Shown here: piece after piece, positions 1 to 11,284 of the stretch
Numbering within the stretch: position 1 is the stretch's first letter
How the letters are laid out: every line of letters begins with the position of its first letter
Assembly (NCBI RefSeq): GCF_013035425.1
Contig: NZ_WQHX01000007.1
Coordinates: forward strand, 186,001-250,000
Length of the DNA stretch: 64,000 bases
Direction: 5' to 3'
Origin: Ruegeria arenilitoris
GTDB taxonomy: Bacteria; Pseudomonadota; Alphaproteobacteria; Rhodobacterales; Rhodobacteraceae
Notes under the pieces: generated by a model
Database searches by the model: none
Seen by the model: only the letters and a program-made list of their open reading frames with translations
Told to the model about the DNA's origin: nothing
Program-made: the position numbers and the translations under genes

Positions 1-36
1 AATCTCTTGTCAGTACGACACTGGACCTTGCAAATT

Positions 37-4422
<4,386 letters not shown>

Positions 4423-4449
4423 GCAAAAAATTCCGATAAGTTCACAAAT

Positions 4450-4464
4450 GTTCCCAAAAAGTTC
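4450..4464 (+). promoter_or_regulatory. LexA-type (SOS) operator candidate, GTTC-N7-GTTC
   Basis: GTTC at 4450-4453 and GTTC at 4461-4464 are separated by exactly seven bases, matching the direct-repeat LexA box known from Rhodobacter and other alphaproteobacteria. A third GTTC lies at 4440-4443. The site is 70 bp upstream of the small ORF at 4534. A short degenerate match can occur by chance. Confidence 0.45.
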
Positions 4465-4533
4465 TTTACCGACTCGGAAAAATGTGAGAACAAAAGGTCA
4501 ACAAAGGATTAAAACTCAACCGGAGGTGAAACT

Positions 4534-4656
4534 ATGCTGACCCAGATCAAGACCGCTTTCAGCCGCTCGCAAGCAACTATCTTGCAAGACGCTGCTGGAG
4601 CCGTGTCATTGGTGGTGATGCTATTGGTTGCCCTTCACCTTCCGACGGGCTTTTGA
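4534..4656 (+). CDS. Small single-pass membrane protein, 40 aa
   Basis: I do not recognise a named family. The ORF has a strong ribosome binding site (GGAGGTGAA, three bases before the ATG). The product begins MLTQIKTAFSRSQ, an amphipathic basic stretch, followed by a hydrophobic segment of about 18 residues (AGAVSLVVMLLVALHLP) ending four residues before the stop. It therefore looks like a short N-in membrane peptide. The LexA-like box upstream suggests damage induction, which recalls small SOS-induced division inhibitors such as Caulobacter SidA; that parallel is inference only, no sequence similarity is claimed. It lies between recG and a strong terminator and is probably monocistronic. 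Confidence 0.6.
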   Translation: MLTQIKTAFSRSQATILQDAAGAVSLVVMLLVALHLPTGF

Positions 4657-4803
4657 GCCTTTCTGCCTGCGATCTCGTGCCGAAGAAACCGCGCATGTCA
4701 TCCCCATCTCAGTCAAGGGTGACCTGCCTGTCCCAAACCCCTTGAGGGGCCTGCCTCGGCCCCTGCGCGGAATTCCGGATCCCACGCGAGAAACGCAAAA
4801 CCT

Positions 4804-4844
4804 AACGCCGCCCTTTCCGCTCGGAAGGAGCGGCGTTCTTTTTT
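4804..4844 (+). terminator. Rho-independent terminator
   Basis: AACGCCGC at 4804-4811 pairs with GCGGCGTT at 4830-4837, with further inner pairing of TTCC with GGAA, followed by CTTTTTT. It ends the recG/small-protein transcript. Its right edge touches the stop of the convergent marC-like gene, which has no clear T-run of its own. Confidence 0.85.
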
Positions 4845-5481
4845 ACAACTGCCCGGTTTTCATGATTTCGAGTAAGGCCGACAGCACAGAATTTACTGCG
4901 ACCGAAGCCAAAATCATTCCCATAACCCGGCTTATTATCGCGGCGCCTGAGTGCCCGATTAGACGGATAATAGGCTCTGCCAGCAACATCAGCACAAAAG
5001 CAATTGCTATCACGACAAGCATTACCATGGCGGTAATCCCCTGATCCGCAGCACTGAACCGATGGTTATCCGTAAGAATGACGATCGCCAACATTGCTCC
5101 GGGCGAAGCCAAAGACGGAACGGCCAAAGGAAAAATAGCAGGGTTGTGCTGATGCATTTTGTCGCCCCTGTCTTCTTCAGCCTGACGTCTTTCGATTTCT
5201 TGTTTGCTTTCGCCAAAAATCATGGTCAGCGCGAATAGGAAAAGGATGATGCCACCGGCGACCTGAAAGGAATTGAGCCCGATATCTAACGCCTCTATTA
5301 GAAGCTGCCCAAAAATAAGAAAAAACAACAACACCCCTGCGCTGATCAAAGAAGCGAGTAAAGCCGTTCGACGACGAGCAGCAGCTTCAAGACCAGCGGT
5401 CACCGTGATAAAAACAGGGATGGTGCCAATTGGATCAATGACAACCCAAAGGGTGACGAAATGTTCCAATAAATTGTCCAA
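4843..5481 (-). CDS. MarC family integral membrane protein
   Basis: 212-residue polytopic inner-membrane protein of the MarC/UPF0056 family, whose transport substrate is not established. The N-terminal signature VVIDPIGTIPVFITVTAG and later SPGAMLAIVIL are typical, and about six hydrophobic segments can be seen. A hydrophilic loop (ESKQEIERRQAEEDRGDKM) lies near the middle. The start is a TTG at 5481 with GGAG nine bases upstream; no ATG gives a complete first membrane segment. The gene stands alone, convergent with the recG side. Confidence 0.88.
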   Translation of the reverse strand: MDNLLEHFVTLWVVIDPIGTIPVFITVTAGLEAAARRRTALLASLISAGVLLFFLIFGQLLIEALDIGLNSFQVAGGIILFLFALTMIFGESKQEIERRQAEEDRGDKMHQHNPAIFPLAVPSLASPGAMLAIVILTDNHRFSAADQGITAMVMLVVIAIAFVLMLLAEPIIRLIGHSGAAIISRVMGMILASVAVNSVLSALLEIMKTGQL

Positions 5482-5542
5482 CTGAATTCACTCCGCGATA
5501 GCTTGACGGGAGGTTAAACAGAATTCTGCACCAACGCCACGA

Positions 5543-5995
5543 TCAGGCGCAGTTGGCTTGTTCCGCCTGCTCCATGGCTTCGGCTGTCGCCTCCAGCGTC
5601 AATAAGATAGACGCGTGCCTGTTTTTGTATTCCCGGGCCGGCATCAGAACCTGCAGCCCATCAAATGGGGCATCCGGGGCAGGACCGTTCTTCTTCAGCA
5701 TGGTAGCCAGTTGATCACGTGCGGTTTCCACCTGCTTTCGGGTTGAACCGATGATCGAGCTACCAACAACAGACGCGGAGGCTTGACCAAGCGCACACGC
5801 TTTTACGTCTTGTCCAAACTCGGCTATCCGACCATCGCGCATTTTGACGTCCACTGTAACGGTTGAACCGCACAATGGCGCACGTTTCTTGACCGTCGCA
5901 TCTGGGTTGTCGAGACGGTCCAACAGGGGGATATCTGCTGCTAACGCAAGGATGCGTCCGGAATAAAGCTTGATCAGATCGGTTTCGCCAGACAT
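5543..5995 (-). CDS. IscU/NifU-like iron-sulfur cluster scaffold family protein
   Basis: 150 residues from the ATG at 5995, which has GAGGG upstream; in-frame codons further upstream give an unrelated extension and are rejected. It has the IscU-like fold core with cysteines in APLCGSTV and KACALGQASASV. The third ligand Cys of classical IscU is not at the expected place: the corresponding region reads YKNRHASILL, with His and Arg. A Cys is found next to the C-terminus (NCA). The family binds or transfers Fe-S clusters; with one canonical ligand missing this member may differ in chemistry. Divergent from hisI. Confidence 0.82.
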   Translation of the reverse strand: MSGETDLIKLYSGRILALAADIPLLDRLDNPDATVKKRAPLCGSTVTVDVKMRDGRIAEFGQDVKACALGQASASVVGSSIIGSTRKQVETARDQLATMLKKNGPAPDAPFDGLQVLMPAREYKNRHASILLTLEATAEAMEQAEQANCA

Positions 5996-6061
5996 GGGTT
6001 TCCCTCGTTGACTGTTCCCCATACATAGTAGCCAAACGAATGGATGCAAAAGGTTTTTACC

Positions 6062-6433
6062 ATGTCGCAAACTGCCAAATTTGATCCAACGTCGATCAAA
6101 TACAACGAGGCGGGCCTTGTACCCGCCATCGCGCAGGACGAAAGCACAGGCGAAGTTTTGATGATGGCTTGGATGAACGAACAGGCCATACAACGAACAA
6201 TTGAGACACGGCGTGTAACCTACTGGTCAAGATCAAGAAAAGCGTTTTGGATAAAAGGCGAAAGCTCTGGTCACGTGCAAGAACTTGTCGACTTCCGCAT
6301 CGATTGCGACCGGGACTGTCTTTTAGTTGTGGTGCGTCAAACAGGAGCTGCTTGTCATACCAATCGTAGAACCTGTTTTTATACTGCCGTGAGGGACGGC
6401 AAAGAAGTTGAGTTGATGGTCCCTATGACTTAA
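6062..6433 (+). CDS. hisI: Phosphoribosyl-AMP cyclohydrolase HisI
   Basis: Third step of histidine biosynthesis: opens the adenine ring of phosphoribosyl-AMP. 123 residues. Signature WSRSRKAFWIKGESSGH, then the metal-site residues DCDRDCLLV and the cysteines of GAACHTNRRTCFY. No PR-ATP pyrophosphatase domain is attached, so it is the monofunctional form. I start at 6062, where AAGG lies about nine bases upstream; an earlier in-frame ATG at 6044 has no ribosome binding site. Divergent from the Fe-S scaffold gene with a short shared control region. Confidence 0.94.
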   Translation: MSQTAKFDPTSIKYNEAGLVPAIAQDESTGEVLMMAWMNEQAIQRTIETRRVTYWSRSRKAFWIKGESSGHVQELVDFRIDCDRDCLLVVVRQTGAACHTNRRTCFYTAVRDGKEVELMVPMT

Positions 6434-6468
6434 ATTGCGGGCTGGGCACTTTCCTCTGGCAAAGAAAA

Positions 6469-7371
6469 TCAAAGGCCAACCAGCTTTCTGATGCCTGCGG
6501 GTGTCGCGCCGTCGTTTCGATATTTCTCTATGGCACGCGCGTCATCGCGCTTTGCAAGACGCTTGCCGTTTTCGTCCCGAATCAGCTTGTGGTGAATGTA
6601 AATCGGGGTGGGTAAGTCCAGCAATACTTGCAGCAAGACGTGTATCCGGGTGGCTTCAAACAAGTCTTGCCCACGTACAACATGTGTTATTCCTTGCTCA
6701 CCGTCGTCCACCACGACGGAAAGGTGGTACGAAGTACCCATATCTCGTCGAGACAGCACGACGTCACCTATGGTATTTTCCATTTCCTGGGCAGAGAACT
6801 CAATAATCCCGGTTTCGCCTCTGGGACCTTGCCCACGTTCTTCAAATCTGGCTATTTCGCCACCTTGAATACTGCGCAAAAGCTTACGCGCCTCGCGAAC
6901 TGCTTTAGCGATATCCAACCTAAGCACTGTGTCAGTTGGTCGTCTTTGATCCGGGGAAAAATTAGCTGCCCCCTTTGAACGACAGGTTCCAGGATAGATT
7001 ATACCATCGGGGCCAATTAGAGGCGCGCCTTCCTGAGGAGCGTTGACAGCGGCAGCAATGTCCTTGCGATTGCAAGTGCATGGGTACAGAAGGCCTTTAG
7101 CCCACAATCTATCCAAAGCGCCCTGATAAAGGTCCAAACGTTCGGATTGCCGCATCACAGGAGTTGGCCATCGCAGACCTAACCAATGCAAATCGTTGTA
7201 AATCTGCTGCTCCCAATGCGGCCGGGCCCGAGATTGGTCAATATTCTCTATCCGCAGCAGGAATTCGCCCCTTTTGGACAGCGCCGTATCATAGGCCAAC
7301 AATGCCGAATACGCATGGCCAAGGTGCAAAGGGCCCGTAGGCGAAGGCGCAAATCGTGTTCTGAATGTCAC
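6469..7371 (-). CDS. gluQRS: Glutamyl-Q tRNA(Asp) synthetase
   Basis: Truncated glutamyl-tRNA synthetase paralogue that attaches glutamate to the queuosine base at position 34 of tRNA(Asp). 300 residues: the class I catalytic core without an anticodon-binding domain, as expected. The HIGH-type motif is HLGH at residues 16-19, the KMSKS-like motif is KRLAKR near 268. Zinc ligands are in YPCTCNRKD and in YPGTCRSK. The start overlaps the stop of the upstream methyltransferase by four bases. Confidence 0.94.
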   Translation of the reverse strand: MTFRTRFAPSPTGPLHLGHAYSALLAYDTALSKRGEFLLRIENIDQSRARPHWEQQIYNDLHWLGLRWPTPVMRQSERLDLYQGALDRLWAKGLLYPCTCNRKDIAAAVNAPQEGAPLIGPDGIIYPGTCRSKGAANFSPDQRRPTDTVLRLDIAKAVREARKLLRSIQGGEIARFEERGQGPRGETGIIEFSAQEMENTIGDVVLSRRDMGTSYHLSVVVDDGEQGITHVVRGQDLFEATRIHVLLQVLLDLPTPIYIHHKLIRDENGKRLAKRDDARAIEKYRNDGATPAGIRKLVGL

Positions 7372-7982
7372 GTCTTTTCTAATACATACACGTCAGACTT
7401 CATGTCCATACCCTGCAGGTGCGGCCCGTTTTCACGAAACAGCAGACGGGCATGACCCATATCAAGCCAATCACTGAGCCTGGTAGTGTAACTGGGATCT
7501 GCCAAAGTCAGATTATTGAACGAAAAGGCCAGAAAACCGCCCTTGGGCAACGCGTTCATCAATAGATCAAAAGTTCCCGGAGGCGCTGCGCCGGTGCCAA
7601 TTACTCCGATCGCAGTAATTGCGGAATAGGCTCCCTGCTTCAATGGATTGGGATCGGTAATATCGAAATCCTTAACATGACGATACACACCTTTATCTTC
7701 AGCGCCTTTCAGCATTTCAGGTGTCGGATCCATTCCATCAATCACATTGTACCCGACCTTGCTTAGCGCCAGTCCAGACAGGCCGGTTCCACAGCCGTAG
7801 TCCAGTATAGGAACGTCAGCATCAGGCATTTTGGACCATAACGCTTCGGCAACACGTGCTGGTGTAACGTACCCATTTTCGCCAACATCGTCATCGTAAG
7901 ACGAGGCCCATTTGCGATAATGCTCTTGGGTATCCTGAGGAGAATTCAGATCGTAAACGTCTTTGAAGTTTTTGTTGCTCAT
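7368..7982 (-). CDS. Class I SAM-dependent methyltransferase
   Basis: 204 residues with a Rossmann-type methyltransferase fold: motif I ILDYGCGTGLSGLAL near residue 63, an acidic residue in GMDPTPEML after strand 2, and ITAIGVIGTG after strand 4. The N-terminal HYRKWASSYDDDV is typical of small-molecule methyltransferases of the UbiE/WBSCR27 type. The substrate cannot be read from the sequence. It lies 19 bases after trmFO and is coupled to gluQRS, so a tRNA link is possible but unproven. Confidence 0.8.
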   Translation of the reverse strand: MSNKNFKDVYDLNSPQDTQEHYRKWASSYDDDVGENGYVTPARVAEALWSKMPDADVPILDYGCGTGLSGLALSKVGYNVIDGMDPTPEMLKGAEDKGVYRHVKDFDITDPNPLKQGAYSAITAIGVIGTGAAPPGTFDLLMNALPKGGFLAFSFNNLTLADPSYTTRLSDWLDMGHARLLFRENGPHLQGMDMKSDVYVLEKT

Positions 7983-8001
7983 GGCCTCATTTTAGGCGGC
8001 G

Positions 8002-9360
8002 TTAATGCGTCGCGTCCAGCCGCCAATGCGACAACCAATCGGTCCAAGCCGCTTTTGCGCGATCCGTGTAGGCCTTGTAGCGGTCCTTGCGTCCACGGCG
8101 TCCACCTTTGAGGCCGTCGACAGGTCGAAATAAACCAAAATTCACGTTCATTGGCTGAAAGGTCTTCGCTTCGGCTCCTCCGGTGATGTGATGTATAAGG
8201 GCGCCCATCGCACTGTCCTGCGGAACGGCGGGAATTTGACGCCCCAAAATCTCGGCCGCAGCAAACCGTCCGGCTAGAAGCCCCATTGCGGCGCTTTCGA
8301 CATAACCCTCGACCCCTGTGATTTGACCGGCAAATCTGATGTTCGGACGGGACTTCAACCGCATTTGCTCATCCAGCAGCGTGGGTGAATTGATAAATGT
8401 GTTTCTATGGATACCACCCAATCGCGCGAAACTGGCATTCTCCAGCCCGGGAATCATTCGGAAAACATCTGCCTGTGCGCCGTATTTCATCTTAGTTTGA
8501 AATCCTACGATGTTGAAAAGTGTTCCAAGCGCATTATCCCTGCGCAATTGCACGACGGCGTAGGGTTTAATATCCGGATGGTGCGGGTTAGTCAGGCCAA
8601 CAGGTTTCATCGGCCCATGTCGCAATGTTTCTCGGCCTCGTTCGGCCATCACTTCGATCGGCAGGCAACCATCAAAGTAACCGGCAGTTTCACCTTCGTG
8701 GAATTCTGTCTTTTCGGCAGCCAGCAGCGCGTCAATGAAAGCCTCATATTGATCTCGGTCCATGGGACAATTCAGGTACGCTGCGCGCTCCTCTTCGGTT
8801 TCACCTTTGTCATAGCGTGATTGCATCCAGGCTTGGCTCATGTCGATGCTGTCTGTGTAGACTATGGGCGCAATTGCATCGAAAAACGCCAATGCGTCAG
8901 ATCCGGTTTCGGATTTGATTGCCGAACCCAGCGAAGTCGAAGTCAGTGGGCCAGTAGAAAATATCCAATGCCCATCTTCCGGCAAGCAGGATATTTCCTC
9001 TGAATTTAATGTAACCCGGGGATGGGCTAGAAGTTTGGCGGTCACCTCTACTGCAAATGGGTCACGATCTACAGCCAGCGCTCCTCCGGCGGGTAAGCGG
9101 TGCGCGTCGGCAGTGGTCATAATTAATCCATCAGCAGCGCGCATTTCCCAATGTAGCAAACCAACTGCATTCTGCTCATCATCGTCCGATCGAAAGGAAT
9201 TCGAACACACCATTTCCGCAAGGTTCCCGGTTTGGTGCGCAAAAGTGCCAACTTTGGGTCGCATTTCATGAACAACAACTTCAACGCCCATTTCCGCCGC
9301 TTGCCAGGCGGCCTCGGACCCAGCCATGCCGCCGCCTACAATGTGTAATTTCTGTGTCAT
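8002..9360 (-). CDS. trmFO: Methylenetetrahydrofolate-tRNA-(uracil-5)-methyltransferase TrmFO
   Basis: FAD- and folate-dependent enzyme that makes 5-methyluridine at position 54 of tRNAs. 452 residues. The N-terminal dinucleotide-binding motif is [19 protein letters not shown]; further family blocks are [15 protein letters not shown] and the C-terminal PMNVNFGLF. The start at 9360 is chosen because the FAD motif then begins five residues in; upstream in-frame ATGs would add a Cys-rich tail foreign to the family. The Shine-Dalgarno is weak. A strongly structured segment precedes it. Confidence 0.94.
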   Translation of the reverse strand: MTQKLHIVGGGMAGSEAAWQAAEMGVEVVVHEMRPKVGTFAHQTGNLAEMVCSNSFRSDDDEQNAVGLLHWEMRAADGLIMTTADAHRLPAGGALAVDRDPFAVEVTAKLLAHPRVTLNSEEISCLPEDGHWIFSTGPLTSTSLGSAIKSETGSDALAFFDAIAPIVYTDSIDMSQAWMQSRYDKGETEEERAAYLNCPMDRDQYEAFIDALLAAEKTEFHEGETAGYFDGCLPIEVMAERGRETLRHGPMKPVGLTNPHHPDIKPYAVVQLRRDNALGTLFNIVGFQTKMKYGAQADVFRMIPGLENASFARLGGIHRNTFINSPTLLDEQMRLKSRPNIRFAGQITGVEGYVESAAMGLLAGRFAAAEILGRQIPAVPQDSAMGALIHHITGGAEAKTFQPMNVNFGLFRPVDGLKGGRRGRKDRYKAYTDRAKAAWTDWLSHWRLDATH

Positions 9361-9430
9361 GTGCAGCCACATAGGGCACAGACACACTGCGTGCAACGCA
9401 CGTTTACAGGTAAATTTTTGGGTAATCTTG

Positions 9431-9503
9431 GGGTCGCCGCTGCGGGAATGTCTACGCCGGTGAGAGAAACCAGCTTGGAGGGACCTTCCGCCGACGGCGA
9501 CCC
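9431..9503. other. Structured intergenic RNA candidate
   Basis: A long imperfect hairpin: outer stem 9431-9439 with 9495-9503 (nine perfect pairs, GGGTCGCCG/CGGCGACCC), middle stem 9442-9448 with 9486-9491, inner stem 9456-9461 with 9469-9474 closing a seven-base loop. It lies between the ends of two minus-strand genes (trmFO starts at 9360, the crotonase gene stops at 9610). It could be a 5' leader of trmFO or an independent small RNA. It lacks the conserved GGAAGGAAGCAGCC-type SRP motif, and I could not match it to 6S RNA, RNase P or a riboswitch. Confidence 0.4.
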
Positions 9504-9609
9504 AAAAGTGTCCTTAAGGCCTTAGCCTTGTCCCACCTTTGCCACACTGTCGCCCATTTGAAAAGCAAAAAAACACCACGAGCCGCGAAAATCGTTTAAA
9601 ATAATCGTC

Positions 9610-10395
9610 TTATTGCTTCCAATTAGGAGGTCTTTTTTCGATAAAGGCGTTTATTCCTTCCTCGGTATCTCTATGAAGCATATTCTGCGCCATCACCTCG
9701 GCAGCGTAAGTGTAAGCCAGATCTGTAGGCATTTGAATTTGCTGGTAAAATGCTTCTTTTCCCACCTTTACTGCTGATCCTAACTTTTCAGCAAGGCGTT
9801 CCGCCAACGCGTTTGCTTCTTGATCCAGGCTTGACTCAGATACAACCCGATTGATCAGGCCTATTTCAGCGGCTCGACTTGCCGTAATGAAATCACCGGT
9901 GGTCAGCATCTCAAAAGCAAGTTTTCGCGGAACGTTTCTACTGAGCGCAACCATGGGCGTAGAACAAAACAGGCCGATATTTACTCCATTAACACCGAAA
10001 CGCGTACTGTCGGCTGCTATGGCTAAATCGCATGTTGCGACCAACTGGCACCCGGCCGCAGTGGCAATACCATGGGTTTGCGCGATAACTGGTTGCGGAA
10101 GACTTTGGATTGACATCATCATCTTAGCGCAGCGGTCAAACAAATCTTGAAAGTATGCAAGCCCCCCGTCTTCCGCTTGCCGACCTTGCGTCATCTGTTT
10201 CAAATCATGGCCAGCACAGAAGGCCTTGCCTGCACCACTTAGGATCACAGCACGAATAGATCGATCATCTCGGAGCGAATCGAGTTGGGCTTGAAGGGCC
10301 GCCAACATTTCATCACTCAAGGCGTTCAGGCGCTCTGGAGCATTCATAGTCAAGCGCGCCACCGCGCCAATGTCGTTACGTTCCAGAATTGCCAT
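9610..10395 (-). CDS. Enoyl-CoA hydratase/isomerase family protein (ECHDC3-like), catalytic glutamates absent
   Basis: 261-residue crotonase-fold protein, start chosen at 10395 because AGGAGGGCAAG precedes it. The CoA/oxyanion-hole segments are intact (KAFCAGHDLKQM and HGIATAAGC). The two glutamates used by crotonase for hydration are replaced: GCQL has Gln where crotonase has Glu, and FGVNGVNIGLFCS has Gly at the second position. This pattern matches the ECHDC3 subgroup. It probably binds an acyl-CoA but a classical hydratase reaction is doubtful. Divergent from a PaaI-type thioesterase gene, 57 bases apart. Confidence 0.85.
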   Translation of the reverse strand: MAILERNDIGAVARLTMNAPERLNALSDEMLAALQAQLDSLRDDRSIRAVILSGAGKAFCAGHDLKQMTQGRQAEDGGLAYFQDLFDRCAKMMMSIQSLPQPVIAQTHGIATAAGCQLVATCDLAIAADSTRFGVNGVNIGLFCSTPMVALSRNVPRKLAFEMLTTGDFITASRAAEIGLINRVVSESSLDQEANALAERLAEKLGSAVKVGKEAFYQQIQMPTDLAYTYAAEVMAQNMLHRDTEEGINAFIEKRPPNWKQ

Positions 10396-10452
10396 CTTGC
10401 CCTCCTGCTGGCTGTTGGCCAACTCTAGGGCGGTACGGCAAGGAGTGAAAGT

Positions 10453-10896
10453 ATGTCATTGGCTCTGAACAAAAAAGAATTGGCTGAATACCTGGTGCAG
10501 GTTTTTCCACAGGTTCATCAAGATTTTGTAATCGAGGAACTAACGGAATCGGGTATCACCATGCGCCTTGTCGTGACTGAACGACATCTAAGACCAGGCG
10601 GAACGGTGTCGGGACCGTCGATGTTTGGTCTGGCTGACGTAAGTGTTTATGCTATGGTGCTTGCTCGAAAAGGACGTCAATCTCTTGCCGTAACCACCAA
10701 CAGTTCAATGGACTTTTTGCGCAAACCGATCGGCGGGGTGGACTTAATTGCGAAATGCCGGCTTCTAAAACTTGGCCGCAGTCTGGCTGTCGGAGACGTG
10801 CTTATGTTTTCAGAAGGTTCAGATGACGTTGTTGCACGTGCAAGTTTAACCTATTCCATTCCACCGGCAGGTTCAGCTGCAGCGTCATTTGGATAA
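10453..10896 (+). CDS. PaaI-type hotdog-fold thioesterase
   Basis: 147-residue acyl-CoA thioesterase-like protein of the hotdog superfamily. Family features are RPGGTVSGPSMFGLADVSVYA (central helix with the catalytic-type Asp), then TTNSSMDFLRKP and a C-terminal beta strand. The ATG at 10453 follows AAGGAGTGAA. Expected to cleave a thioester, substrate unknown. The divergent crotonase-like neighbour suggests a shared acyl-CoA substrate. Confidence 0.85.
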   Translation: MSLALNKKELAEYLVQVFPQVHQDFVIEELTESGITMRLVVTERHLRPGGTVSGPSMFGLADVSVYAMVLARKGRQSLAVTTNSSMDFLRKPIGGVDLIAKCRLLKLGRSLAVGDVLMFSEGSDDVVARASLTYSIPPAGSAAASFG

Positions 10897-10921
10897 AAAA
10901 GGCCGGGGACAAACCCCGGCC
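10895..10921 (-). terminator. Rho-independent terminator for the DUF1127 transcript
   Basis: GGCCGGGG (10901-10908) pairs with CCCCGGCC (10914-10921). Read on the minus strand the stem is followed by six T residues, so it ends leftward transcription from the DUF1127 gene. It lies directly behind the stop of the rightward thioesterase gene and may end that transcript less efficiently. Confidence 0.85.
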
Positions 10922-10958
10922 AAGGAAGAGGTCCCAATGAAATGGGACTGGGGACAAT

Positions 10959-11186
10959 TCATTTCATCCAGAAGTAAAGGCCGATTTCGTCATGGGCTTG
11001 AAATCGCGTCAATCCGACGTCGCGCAGTAAACGATCGTCTAGTTTGCCAAGGTTCAGGCGACTACGGCGGCGCTGCTCCCATTTTGTGACAGTCGCTGCA
11101 AATTGCACGGCCAGGGCTGCGATAAGAGGCAGCCGAGGGCTGTCATTCAGCAGTGCAAGGGCAGGTGTGTGCATTGAGCGTGTCAT
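10959..11186 (-). CDS. DUF1127 domain protein
   Basis: 75 residues. The C-terminal DUF1127 signature is clear: LGKLDDRLLRDVGLTRFQAHDEIG, with a basic stretch WEQRRRSR just before it and a hydrophobic N-terminal helix. Small Arg-rich DUF1127 proteins are common in alphaproteobacteria; some take part in RNA turnover or phosphate and stress responses. The start at 11186 has AAAGGA upstream. Divergent from a MocR regulator across about 100 bases that carry repeated AATTGT motifs, so it is a likely target of that regulator. Confidence 0.83.
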   Translation of the reverse strand: MTRSMHTPALALLNDSPRLPLIAALAVQFAATVTKWEQRRRSRLNLGKLDDRLLRDVGLTRFQAHDEIGLYFWMK

Positions 11187-11209
11187 CTTGAGTATCCTTT
11201 CAAATTGTA

Positions 11210-11239
11210 TTGACACAAATATAAGACATTCGGTACAAT
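11210..11239 (+). promoter_or_regulatory. Promoter of the MocR gene with flanking repeats
   Basis: TTGACA (11210-11215), an 18-base spacer and TACAAT (11234-11239) form a good sigma-70 promoter. CAAATTGTAT at 11201-11210 recurs inverted as ATACAATTTG just after the start codon at 11285, and AATTGTGTC appears between them. Such repeats in a divergent MocR region are typical operator candidates for autoregulation and control of the neighbour. Confidence 0.6.
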
Positions 11240-11284
11240 CATGGGTACATTCAAAATTGTGTCGAAATCAAAGAAAGAATTGTA

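Noticed and set aside
9431..9503. Assignment as SRP RNA or 6S RNA
   Set aside because: The SRP loop motif is absent and the size and bubble of 6S could not be matched; left unassigned.
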